A DNA stretch of 58,877 nucleotides from Herbaspirillum sp. RV1423. GTDB taxonomy: Bacteria > Pseudomonadota > Gammaproteobacteria > Burkholderiales > Burkholderiaceae_D. Below the pieces are notes generated by a model. It searched no databases. It saw only the letters and a list, made by a program, of their open reading frames with translations, and was not told where the DNA came from. Shown piece by piece: positions 17,884 to 25,894 of this stretch (position 1 is the first letter of the stretch; each line of letters begins with the position of its first letter). The position numbers and the translations under genes were made by a program. The stretch covers positions 1-58,877 of the forward strand of contig NZ_CBXX010000031.1 of NCBI RefSeq assembly GCF_000577615.1. Reading direction: 5' to 3'.

Positions 17884-18739
17884 ATGGAGCTTGCCTCTGC
17901 TGATGTTGACAGTCGGCAGCTTCTCGGTGTGGTGGCGTCAGCGTCGCCAGGAGCAAAACGTGCGCGCGCGCATCTACGCCTTGCGCCATCGCCACGCCGC
18001 ACCCATGCACACCGCGCCCGACCTGCATTGGCGCCGGTGGTTGCGCTTGCTGGGACCCGATGCGAATGCGATCGGACTGGTTGGCTTTGGTGCCGTGTTG
18101 TTTGGCGCCTGGTTTGGACTGCCATGGTGGAGCGTGCCGCTTGCGGCGCTCTTCGGCGCTTGGATGGCGCATGACTTGTTCAGACGACATCGATTGCGAC
18201 AAGCGCGTTCCCAATTCATCCAGAATTTTCCCGACGCGGTTAATCATCTGACGCGCGCCATCCAAGCGGGCATTCCCATCGAACGTTCGCTGGCCGCGCT
18301 GGGGGAAACTTTCGACGCCGAACTGGGACGGCGTTTTCGCCGCTTCGGTCAGGAACTGGAACTCGGCGTGCCGTTCCGCGATGCGTTGAACCATTTATCT
18401 GCCGAATTGGACATTCCCGATGTCACTTTCTTTTGTGCCGCGCTGGCCCTCAATCGCGAAAGCGGCGGCCCGCTCGCCCATATTCTCGCGACGCTCGGCA
18501 AAACCCTGCGTGAACGCCGTGCCACCGCCAGTCGCCTGCGCGCCCTCACAGCCGAATCACGCGCCGCTGCCCGCATTCTCGGCGCGTTGCCGATCATCAT
18601 CTTGCTATTGCAAGCCTGGCTTAACCCGCGTCAATTTTATTTTTTGCTGAACGATCCCATTGGCCATCTGATCCTGATTTACGCCGCGACCAGCATCGTG
18701 ACAGGACTTGCCGTGATCTGGCGCATGGCGCGGCTGTAA
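17870..18739 (+). CDS. tadB: TadB inner-membrane platform protein
   Basis: 289 residues from ATG 17870, overlapping the end of cpaF by 14 bases. N-terminal helices (residues about 5-22 and 65-100) precede a T2SSF domain (FPDAVNHLTRAIQAGIPIERSLA; LALNRESGGPLAHILATLG), and two helices close the C-terminus. TadB and TadC form the GspF-like platform that couples the ATPase to pilin assembly. The plus-strand frame is open upstream to 17783, but the internal ATG fits the family N-terminus. Confidence 0.9.
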   Translation: MNWFEWSLPLLMLTVGSFSVWWRQRRQEQNVRARIYALRHRHAAPMHTAPDLHWRRWLRLLGPDANAIGLVGFGAVLFGAWFGLPWWSVPLAALFGAWMAHDLFRRHRLRQARSQFIQNFPDAVNHLTRAIQAGIPIERSLAALGETFDAELGRRFRRFGQELELGVPFRDALNHLSAELDIPDVTFFCAALALNRESGGPLAHILATLGKTLRERRATASRLRALTAESRAAARILGALPIIILLLQAWLNPRQFYFLLNDPIGHLILIYAATSIVTGLAVIWRMARL

Positions 18740-18857
18740 CGCGAGCGGCAAGCCGGTTTGTCGCTTAGTCGGATATATCCATTCAATACGACGCTGGCCT
18801 GAGAGCAGCATCCATCGACAAATCGCCACGCATTTGTAAACGACACAAGGAGATACC

Positions 18858-19754
18858 GTGACCTGGCAAGAGAGTCTGATTTTTTTACCCGTCGCCCTGT
18901 TTTCATTGGGATATGGCTACGTATTGTGGCGTCGCCGACAGCAACTGACATCGCGCATGCACAGGCTGGGCGTGCATGGCAACAGACCATTGCATGCCGA
19001 TTGGATTGTCGCGTTGGCGGCGCCGCTGGCTGGAGCAAAAGAACGGCAGCGATTGACGAAACGGCTGATCAATGCCGGTTGGTCAGGCAAGCAGGCCCTG
19101 GATCTGTTCTTACTGGCAAAGCTGGGGGTTTTCATGCTGGCGCTGCTATTGGGTTGGCTGTGGCTGGACATCAATATCGCGCATCCGCTGGCACACCCGT
19201 TTGCGCTCTTCAAGTTGTTGGTGCTGCTATATGTCTCGGTACGCTTACCGGATTGGTGGCTCACCGACCGGGCCAGCACGCGCCGCCTGCGCATTCGTGC
19301 CGGCGTGCCGCAGGCGATCGATCTGCTCACGGTGTGCGCGGAAGCAGGGTTGAGCATGGAGGATGCCTTCGGACGGGTGGCGAAAGAGATTGCGTCGAGT
19401 GCGCCGGAGGTGTCCATGGAGTTGCGTCAGACCGCGTCTGAATTGCTGGTGATGCCGGATCGCGTGGATGCCTTGCGTCGCTTAGACGAACGTACCGATG
19501 TGCAGGAATTGGAACATCTGTCCAGCGTGTTGATTCAATCGACCCGCTTCGGCACGCCGCTGGCCGACGCAATGCGTTCGATTGCCGCGGATGGCCGTGT
19601 ACGGCAAATCAGCGCGCTGGAAGAAAAAGCCGGCAAGCTGGCCGCCGGCATGGGCGTGCCTTTGATCGTGCTGGTGCTGTTTCCGCTGGTGGTGCTGATG
19701 ACTGCGCCGCCGGTGGTCAATTTAATGCGCACTTTGTCGAAGGCTGCATCATGA
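18858..19754 (+). CDS. tadC: TadC inner-membrane platform protein
   Basis: 298 residues with a GTG start preceded by AAGGAG at 18847-18852. A T2SSF domain includes GVPQAIDLLTVCAEAGLSME and LIQSTRFGTPLADAMRSIA; membrane helices lie near residues 90-140 and at the C-terminus. It partners TadB. A 118-base gap separates it from tadB, the largest inside the locus, with no gene in it. The stop overlaps the tadD start as ATGA. Confidence 0.9.
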   Translation: MTWQESLIFLPVALFSLGYGYVLWRRRQQLTSRMHRLGVHGNRPLHADWIVALAAPLAGAKERQRLTKRLINAGWSGKQALDLFLLAKLGVFMLALLLGWLWLDINIAHPLAHPFALFKLLVLLYVSVRLPDWWLTDRASTRRLRIRAGVPQAIDLLTVCAEAGLSMEDAFGRVAKEIASSAPEVSMELRQTASELLVMPDRVDALRRLDERTDVQELEHLSSVLIQSTRFGTPLADAMRSIAADGRVRQISALEEKAGKLAAGMGVPLIVLVLFPLVVLMTAPPVVNLMRTLSKAAS

Positions 19755-20536
19755 AACACGTAAGGGCGCCGTTATTTCACGTGACCGGTCTGCTGACGAT
19801 AATCTCGCTATCGGCCTGCACGACTTTGTTGCCAGTTTCGCCTTCCGGTGCTTCCGCTGCGTTGCCCGAGCACTATGATGGCGCGACATCGGACACGTTT
19901 GGCGTGGATCAGGCTGTATTGCGCGCCGCCGAGCGCAGCGGCAATGGGGGGCTGGCGATCCGACTTGCGGAACAACAGCTCGGTTCCCATCCCGAGCGCT
20001 GGCAGATACGCGTGACACTCGCGCGCCTGTGGTCGCGTGCCGGACGCCATGACGAAGCTGCACATGTCCTGGCCCCGTTGGGCGATGATCATCGCCCAAC
20101 GGTGTTGCGCGAACGCGCCCGCATTGCGCTCGCGCACAGACAGGCGGCATCGGCCAGGCGCTGGCTGGAAGAGGCGCTCGATGCCACGCCGCAACTGCCG
20201 GAGGCAGGGAATATGTTGGGTGTTGCCTTGGACATGCTGGATGAATCGAGCGCCGCACAGACCCGCTATCGGATGGTGCTGAAAACAGGCGACGACGATG
20301 ACGCTCGTTACAACCTGGGACGCTCTCTGCTGACCAGCGGGCAACCGGCTGCTGCCGTCGATGTCTTGCAGCCGCTCGTCCAGCGCAGCATGCAGACTGC
20401 GCAATCTGCTCTCTATGCGATGATGGCAACCGCGCTGGTACGTAGCGGCGATCCAGCGCGTGCGCGTGAATTGCTGAAAAATTGGTTGCCGGATACCTCG
20501 ATCACGCAATGGCTGGCACAGGCGCAACGACCATGA
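19751..20536 (+). CDS. tadD: TadD TPR lipoprotein
   Basis: 261 residues. A lipoprotein signal ends at ISLSAC, followed by helical repeats: GNGGLAIRLAEQQLGSHPER, AHVLAPLGDD, EAGNMLGVALDMLDES and DDARYNLGRSLLTSGQPA match tetratricopeptide repeats. TadD is an outer-membrane lipoprotein proposed to help secretin assembly, like PilF. It starts within the tadC stop (ATGA) and its own stop overlaps the tadE start, showing tight coupling. Confidence 0.87.
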   Translation: MKHVRAPLFHVTGLLTIISLSACTTLLPVSPSGASAALPEHYDGATSDTFGVDQAVLRAAERSGNGGLAIRLAEQQLGSHPERWQIRVTLARLWSRAGRHDEAAHVLAPLGDDHRPTVLRERARIALAHRQAASARRWLEEALDATPQLPEAGNMLGVALDMLDESSAAQTRYRMVLKTGDDDDARYNLGRSLLTSGQPAAAVDVLQPLVQRSMQTAQSALYAMMATALVRSGDPARARELLKNWLPDTSITQWLAQAQRP

Positions 20537-20988
20537 TCGTTTGCCATTACAGCCGCTTGCATCGTCGCCACGCGGGAAGCATTGCGGTGGAGTTCGCTGT
20601 GGTGATTCCCATCATTTTGCTGGTGTTGGTGTTGATCGTGGAATCGATGCGCATCCAGGTTGCGTCAATTTTGCTGGAACGCGCACTATATGACATCTCC
20701 TATCAAACCCGCATTGCGCGCGGCCGGGATTTTCCTGCGATTGCGCGACGTGTCTTGGCCGCCGGCAATTTTCATGTCTTTAATCCTGCGGATGTCACTG
20801 TGCAAGCCACCAGCGCCTCGTCGGTCGGCCTGCTGCCCGCGCAAGGGGCCAAGGGCGCAGGACGCCCGGGCGATGTCGTCAAGCTGACCTTGCATGCGAA
20901 GCTCGGTCTGTTTGGCGCACTCTTCACAGAACGCCTCGAACATCAGCTCACCCTCACGCTACTGAGCGTGAATGAATCGGATTACTAA
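20533..20988 (+). CDS. tadE: TadE-family minor pseudopilin
   Basis: 151 residues from ATG 20533 inside the tadD stop (ATGA). The N-terminus reads AG-SIAVEFAVVIPIILLVLV, a prepilin-like glycine, acidic residue at +5 and a hydrophobic helix, so TadV can process it. The rest is periplasmic. TadE/F proteins are minor pilins needed for Flp pilus formation. The frame is open upstream to 20482 within tadD. Confidence 0.85.
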   Translation: MIVCHYSRLHRRHAGSIAVEFAVVIPIILLVLVLIVESMRIQVASILLERALYDISYQTRIARGRDFPAIARRVLAAGNFHVFNPADVTVQATSASSVGLLPAQGAKGAGRPGDVVKLTLHAKLGLFGALFTERLEHQLTLTLLSVNESDY

Positions 20989-20990
20989 AG

Positions 20991-21566
20991 ATGATCCCAG
21001 AATTGCATCTGCGTCGACAGCGCGGCGTGGTGGCCGTCGAGGCTGTACTGATGTTGCCCCTCTTGTTGTTGATATTGTGGTTGAGCAATAACATCCTCAT
21101 CGTCATGCAACAACAAACCCGGCTCAATCGCACCACTGCCGCGCTGGCCGATACATTGGCCAATCAGCCGATCCCCCAGGGGCAACGTTTATTACAACGA
21201 CTGGCTTCCGAACAGCACATCTGGCTGCCGTTGTTTACCGACATGTTGCGCGATGGTGATCCGCTTCACTCCGGGGAACTCTCCCCTGGACTGGTCGTGA
21301 CATATCTGGACAGCACGACATTGAGCGACAGAAACGGACCTGCCGTGCAGCGCCACGCCAGCGGTACGGTTTGTCCGCCCGCCGACAAACCCTCTCTGGC
21401 GCAGTTGGCCAGGGATGGACTGGCCACGCCGCTCAATGTTGCGCGCAGCGAATTGATACTGGTGGAAAGCTGCTGGCCTTTATCCCCGCACCCAAGCCTG
21501 CCTCAATGGCTATTGCCGCGACAATTGACAAGCCGCTTCGTCGCGCTGCGTCGCCAGTGGTCGTGA
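20991..21566 (+). CDS. tadF: TadE/TadF-like pseudopilin
   Basis: 191 residues, starting two bases after tadE ends. The N-terminus RQRG-VVAVEAVLMLPLLLL has the prepilin glycine, a glutamate at +5 and one membrane helix. The remainder shows no other domain. By position and N-terminus it is the second minor pseudopilin; the TadF name rests on order, since TadE and TadF are similar. Confidence 0.75.
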   Translation: MIPELHLRRQRGVVAVEAVLMLPLLLLILWLSNNILIVMQQQTRLNRTTAALADTLANQPIPQGQRLLQRLASEQHIWLPLFTDMLRDGDPLHSGELSPGLVVTYLDSTTLSDRNGPAVQRHASGTVCPPADKPSLAQLARDGLATPLNVARSELILVESCWPLSPHPSLPQWLLPRQLTSRFVALRRQWS

Positions 21567-21587
21567 TTATCAGGGATGGAGAATTCA

Positions 21588-23105
21588 ATGAGCACCATAT
21601 ACAAGCAAACCGGCGGCATTGCATTACCTATGCTGGCCCTCATCGTAGCGCTGCTGGGCGCGTTTACTTCCATAGCAGCGTTGGCGCGCTATGAGGGTGT
21701 GCAGACACAGTTGCACCAGGCGCAACAGCAAGCCGTGCTGGCAGTGGCGAAAGAGGGCCGTGGTGGAAAAAATAACAATGAGGCGGCATTACAAGCGTTG
21801 GCGCAGGCCTATTTGCGCGTCAATCTGGACGCATTGGACAAGACCGGGAACATAAGCGACGCGACGCTGGTATCCGTTGACGCCGATCACGAGCAAATGA
21901 CGGTGCGGTATCCAATGACGCCATGGTTCAATCACACGGACGACACCGGCAAGAAACTTTTGAGCGTCTCGTCTCAGGTGCGCGCCGAACGATTTTTCCG
22001 CAAGACGGAAACCGTGGTTGTACTGGGAGCGGGCGCGATGGGCGGCGCCGCTTTTGGCAGCACGTTCGTCAAAGAAGCGAGACGGGGGGTTAGCAACTAC
22101 GTCAGGCAAATGTTCCGTGATCAGATTCAGGCACGCGATGCGTGGATCAGTTTGGTGTCGTATGGTGAGCTGGTCAATATTGGCTGGGATTACAAAGACA
22201 AACTCATTACGCCGATATCGCGGCGTATTCCGCCCGTTTTGGAGACGGTGGCGCGCGAATTTAACTGGTGGCAGGATCAAGATATGCTTTCCATCAACGG
22301 CGTCGCAGGAAGGCGCCGCGCGGTCTGCGCGCAGCGCCTTCCTTATACCGGACAATTGCAAGACATCGAGACTGCTCCCGTTTCGGCAGATAGCGGCTTT
22401 CATGTTGATTTGCAGTATGGAACGAGGGAGGTCATTCTCAACGGGAGAAAGTATGAAAACGAATTGGCGCGCTGGGCAGGCTTTGCGGGGGGCTATCTCG
22501 GCATATCCGCCGAGGCGTTTGGATTGCAAAAACCCGCTGCCGACACGAATCTCAAACGCGCGGTCGCAGCCGGTCAATGCGCAATGATGCCGATGCTCGT
22601 GGCATCCACCAATGCCGAGCAACTCGCAGAACGCCTGACGATGTACCAAACGATCGCGTACGGCGCACCGGATCAAGGCTTAGCTTGGGCCTTGCGGGCC
22701 TTGTCCCCAAAATGGCGTTCAATATGGGAGCGTGGCGCGGTACCGCATGACTATGGACCCGATGTCGACAAAAAAATCGTGCTACTGCTTACCAGCGGCA
22801 TGACGGCCACTCCCGTAGCGGAACTCGGCCTTCTTGGCCTTTTGTGCGACCGTATTCGTCAGCGGGGTATTGAGGTCACCGCCTTGTTCAATGGCGATAA
22901 GGGATTGGCTAATTCCTATTGGACGGGGGGAGTTGGAACGGGCAACATTACCCGTCAGGCAATCGCGCGTTGTACGCCGACGCAAGATCCGGAAATTGGG
23001 AGAAATCCCAATATGAAAGTATTCAGCCTAAACGATCGCGGCAATTTATCCGAGGTATTTGATCGCCTGGGGCGTCGCGTCTACCGTGTACGTCTGATAG
23101 AGTAA
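21588..23105 (+). CDS. tadG: TadG-like pilus protein with degenerate von Willebrand-type domain
   Basis: 505 residues. ATG 21588 has GGAGAA four bases before it; an ATG at 21576 overlaps that ribosome-binding site and is rejected. One N-terminal helix (GGIALPMLALIVALLGAF) follows a glycine but lacks the pseudopilin glutamate. Near residues 385-430, KKIVLLLTSGM and LCDRIRQRGIEVTALF resemble the end of a vWA domain, as in TadG proteins, but no complete metal-binding DxSxS motif is visible. It is the last gene of the locus, just before a terminator hairpin. Confidence 0.75.
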   Translation: MSTIYKQTGGIALPMLALIVALLGAFTSIAALARYEGVQTQLHQAQQQAVLAVAKEGRGGKNNNEAALQALAQAYLRVNLDALDKTGNISDATLVSVDADHEQMTVRYPMTPWFNHTDDTGKKLLSVSSQVRAERFFRKTETVVVLGAGAMGGAAFGSTFVKEARRGVSNYVRQMFRDQIQARDAWISLVSYGELVNIGWDYKDKLITPISRRIPPVLETVAREFNWWQDQDMLSINGVAGRRRAVCAQRLPYTGQLQDIETAPVSADSGFHVDLQYGTREVILNGRKYENELARWAGFAGGYLGISAEAFGLQKPAADTNLKRAVAAGQCAMMPMLVASTNAEQLAERLTMYQTIAYGAPDQGLAWALRALSPKWRSIWERGAVPHDYGPDVDKKIVLLLTSGMTATPVAELGLLGLLCDRIRQRGIEVTALFNGDKGLANSYWTGGVGTGNITRQAIARCTPTQDPEIGRNPNMKVFSLNDRGNLSEVFDRLGRRVYRVRLIE

Positions 23106-23107
23106 AA

Positions 23108-23141
23108 AAACGGGCCGCCAGCAGTGCTGGGCGGCCCGTTT
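23108..23141. terminator. Shared terminator between tadG and the phasin gene
   Basis: A perfect 12-base-pair stem (23108-23119 with 23130-23141) and ten-base loop. On the minus strand it is followed by seven T, so it is a clear intrinsic terminator for the phasin gene. On the plus strand the T-run is short, but it should still end tad transcripts. It lies between convergent units. Confidence 0.88.
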
Positions 23142-23164
23142 CAACCGGACGAAGCTGGCGCGGA

Positions 23165-23728
23165 TTACTTCTTGGCGCGCGCAGTAGTCTTTTCGGCAGC
23201 TTGCGTGAATTGCTTGGCGGCGTTGCTCAGGTGGCCTTCCAGCGCTTCCACGGCTTGCTTGGTGTTCTTGGACAGTTGTTCGTAGCTGGCGTTGGCGTTG
23301 CCGATGGCCGACTTCAGCAGGGCAACGGCGTTTTCCGAACCGGCGGGCGCGTTTTTGGCGATTTCGTCAACCAGGGCGCTGACCTTGCGGCTGGTTTCTG
23401 CGACTTGGGTTTCAGCAGTCTTGGTCAGTTCTGCTTGCATCGCCGACAGGATGCTGGCCAGGTGACGGCCGTAAGCGGCTGCTTTTTCGGCAGTAGGCTG
23501 GGCTTGCGATTGCGCCAGGGCCAGCAGTTCTTGCGGATCCTTGATGGCGGCGAATTGCTTGGCGGCGGCCGAGGACTCTTCCAGCGATGCCTTGGCGGCG
23601 TTCAGGTTCAGTTCGATGATCTTTTCCACGCCTTCGAAAGTCTTGGTGGTCAGCGCATTGATCAGGTCCAGTTGAGCCTGGAAGTGGGTTTTGGTTGCAG
23701 CGGAAAATTGATCTTGGTACGAAAACAT
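23165..23728 (-). CDS. phaP: Phasin family protein (PHB granule coat)
   Basis: 187 residues from ATG 23728, which has AAAGGAG nine bases upstream; an upstream in-frame start at 23749 is rejected. FSYQDQFSAATKTHFQAQLD is the usual phasin start and most of the chain is amphipathic, Ala/Lys/Glu-rich helix with an Ala/Lys tail. Phasins coat polyhydroxybutyrate granules and limit their size. The promoter region carries two TGC-N3-GCA motifs suited to the PHB regulator PhaR/PhbF. No synthase or depolymerase gene is in the window. Confidence 0.9.
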   Translation of the reverse strand: MFSYQDQFSAATKTHFQAQLDLINALTTKTFEGVEKIIELNLNAAKASLEESSAAAKQFAAIKDPQELLALAQSQAQPTAEKAAAYGRHLASILSAMQAELTKTAETQVAETSRKVSALVDEIAKNAPAGSENAVALLKSAIGNANASYEQLSKNTKQAVEALEGHLSNAAKQFTQAAEKTTARAKK

Positions 23729-23790
23729 GGACTTCTCCTTTGGTTTCAAAAACAGTTGAGGACTAGCGGCTTCGATCTCGAAAAACTATT

Positions 23791-23865
23791 TTTGTGCGCC
23801 GCAACAATTACTATTTTACGCACTTGTTTGGTGAGGTCAAGAACTTTTTGTGCGTTGCACAAAAA
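23791..23865. promoter_or_regulatory. Two candidate PhaR/PhbF operators upstream of phaP
   Basis: Two copies of TGC-N3-GCA: TGCGCCGCAA at 23795-23804, and TGCGTTGCA at 23851-23859 inside a perfect inverted repeat with nine-base arms (23845-23853 and 23857-23865). A TGC-N3-GCAA core is reported for the PHB regulator PhbF of Herbaspirillum. They lie 67 and 123 bases upstream of the phasin ATG in an AT-rich stretch. Binding is inferred. Confidence 0.6.
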
Positions 23866-23927
23866 TGATCGGAATTGCAATTTTAACAACATAATTGGTT
23901 ATTGCACAGCACCAATTTCCAATGCCG

Positions 23928-25088
23928 TCAGCCGGTCGCGACTTCCATCAGCGGCGGTAGTTCATGCACCACCACGCCCGTGTCGGAAACCTGGAATGGG
24001 CAGCCATGGCTCACTTCAATGCCGCGCAATGCATCCTGATAACCCTGTTCCCAACGCCATTGGATCGAACCGCGCGAGAAGTTGACGTCTTTGGAGGCCA
24101 TGTTCCAATCGCGTCCGGCATAGGGCAGGCGCACGACATGGATGGTGCTGTCGGCGCCCAGCTCCGCCAGTTGCTTGCGGTCGGAGGGCTTGCGCAAATC
24201 CGGCGGCAGGCGTTCGTACAGCTCGCGCGCCATCTTGCGCAATTGATACTGTTTCAGGTAGGCGTCGATGTGGCGCTGCGAGCGTGAGGCGAAGGTGACG
24301 TCTTTCTGGCGCGTCTGCACTTCTTCGTAAGTGCGCGGTTCGGGACCGTCCGCATGCCACAGGTCGACCATCATGCACAGGGTGTCCTGGTGCGGTTCGT
24401 CGTTGAGTACGGCTTCCATCGGCGTGTTGGAATACAGGCCGCCATCCCAATACAGGTCACCGTCGATACGCACCGGCGCAAAGCCGGGCGGCAGGGCGCC
24501 GCTGGCCATGACATGGTCGACGCTGAGATCCTGCTGGTCTGAGTCGAATGTGACCAGTGTGCCGCAGGTGACCTTGACGGCGCTGACGGTCAGGCGAATG
24601 CCGTCTTCCTTGTTGTTGAGATAATCGAAATTGACGAATTTGCCGAGTGTCGCACGCAATTCTTCTGTGCTATAGAAGCTGGCTTCCTCCGGCGGCACCG
24701 GCAGGCCGATGGCGAAGGGGTTGAAGGCGCGCGGCGCGAAAAAGCCTGGCACGCCGCGCGCGAAAGTATCCAGCGTGGTCATCCAGGTCGCCAATTGCCG
24801 CGTTGCGTCGGGAACCTGCCGCAGGTCGACCGCATCGGGATGGGAGACGCCTTCCCAGAATTCGCGCAGGCGCGGAATGCGGTCGTCGCGTTGGTTGCCG
24901 GCAATAATGGCGGCGTTGATCGCGCCGATCGAGGTGCCGACCACCCAGTCGGGCGTCAGATTGTTTTCATGCATGGCCTGGTAGACGCCGGCTTGGTAGG
25001 CGCCGAGTGCGCCGCCGCCTTGCAGCACCAGGGCGATGCGGGGTCGGGAAGGTGTGGGGGAAGGGCTGGCAGCGGGTTTGCGTCGCAT
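23928..25088 (-). CDS. Patatin-like phospholipase family protein
   Basis: 386 residues from ATG 25088 (AAGGA upstream); the frame extends to 25163 without a better start. The oxyanion motif GGGALGAYQAG starts at residue 24, the nucleophile is S53 in GTSIG, and the catalytic aspartate is in the WDGGLYSNTP motif. The C-terminal 100 residues resemble the DUF3734 extension found in many bacterial patatin proteins. The family hydrolyses acyl esters of lipids; some members act in PHB metabolism, which is only suggestive given the phasin neighbour. Confidence 0.88.
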   Translation of the reverse strand: MRRKPAASPSPTPSRPRIALVLQGGGALGAYQAGVYQAMHENNLTPDWVVGTSIGAINAAIIAGNQRDDRIPRLREFWEGVSHPDAVDLRQVPDATRQLATWMTTLDTFARGVPGFFAPRAFNPFAIGLPVPPEEASFYSTEELRATLGKFVNFDYLNNKEDGIRLTVSAVKVTCGTLVTFDSDQQDLSVDHVMASGALPPGFAPVRIDGDLYWDGGLYSNTPMEAVLNDEPHQDTLCMMVDLWHADGPEPRTYEEVQTRQKDVTFASRSQRHIDAYLKQYQLRKMARELYERLPPDLRKPSDRKQLAELGADSTIHVVRLPYAGRDWNMASKDVNFSRGSIQWRWEQGYQDALRGIEVSHGCPFQVSDTGVVVHELPPLMEVATG

Positions 25089-25222
25089 CTTGATCCTTGC
25101 GGTGAGAGTACAGGCAGACTGCGCACATGGAAGAACGTTCCACGGCTCGCAACACAAAATCATACGCCAGAATTATGACGCGCAATATGAGAGATAAGCG
25201 GCTGGCGCCTGTCGGCAAATCT

Positions 25223-25459
25223 TCAGGCGCTTTGGCCGGCCCGCGCCTTGCGCCAGGCGTCGAACAACTGACGCGGTTCCTTGCCGATGGCATCCGCAGC
25301 GACGTTGTGCAGGTGTTCGATGATCATCATGGCATAGACGTCGGCCAACGCGTTGACTTCAGGCGATAGCGCGCATTCCTCGCCGGTGGCGGGGCGCTGG
25401 ATGCGCCAGTAGTTGATTGCTTCTTCCAGTTCCGTCAGGGAAATAGTGGTATCGCTCAT
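25223..25459 (-). CDS. DUF3717 protein
   Basis: 78 residues. ISLTELEEAINYWRIQRPAT and SPEVNALADVYAMMIIE match the DUF3717 family, small soluble proteins of Burkholderiales with no known function. It is single on the minus strand, 134 bases upstream of the patatin-like gene. It may be monocistronic. Confidence 0.8.
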   Translation of the reverse strand: MSDTTISLTELEEAINYWRIQRPATGEECALSPEVNALADVYAMMIIEHLHNVAADAIGKEPRQLFDAWRKARAGQSA

Positions 25460-25894
25460 TTTTCTATTGTACGCCCGCCTTCACGCTCGCCAAAAGTGCG
25501 GCGTGAAGCTATCGGCACGGTGCGGAACCTAACGCCGCCGAAGTTTTAGCGAACGATAAAAATGCCGAGACAAATCGTTGCCGCAGTCGATGAGTTTTGA
25601 GGAGCGAACTGGCGGATATCAAGGAAACCGGGATATCTGCGTCATGACGCCGGAACGCGTTGCATTCAGCCGCCGCCAAAACTATATTCACCAGCGCCGA
25701 TCGCCAAAGTGGCCGCGTAGCAGAACGCCATGCGACCGCAGCAACAAGATTCCCGTTCGATCCAGCAGCCCGCTCGTTTCCCAGCCAGTCAGTCTTGCCG
25801 AATTGCGTTATCCGCCTCCTGGGCAGTAACGCGCGCCGAAGTCTCGGCGCCTTCGGCGATCGGCACTGACCGTCACTCATCACTGGGATACTTC
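25460..25894. other. Non-coding stretch upstream of the broken receptor gene
   Basis: No frame here resembles a protein. A hairpin-forming repeat CGCCGAAG/CTTCGGCG lies at 25834-25858 without a T-run. No Fur-type box was found despite the siderophore-receptor gene that follows, which fits a decaying locus. Confidence 0.5.

Noticed and set aside
18740..18857. TTTGTCG/CGACAAA repeat in the tadB-tadC gap
   Set aside because: Seven-base arms 52 bases apart; could easily be chance.
23893..23917. AATTGGT/ACCAATT inverted repeat downstream of the patatin-like gene
   Set aside because: A seven-base AT-rich stem with an 11-base loop and no T-run is too weak to call a terminator.
25509..25883. 124-codon minus-strand frame upstream of the broken receptor
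   Set aside because: Arg/Ser/Ala-rich composition, no ribosome-binding site and no family resemblance; treated as non-coding.
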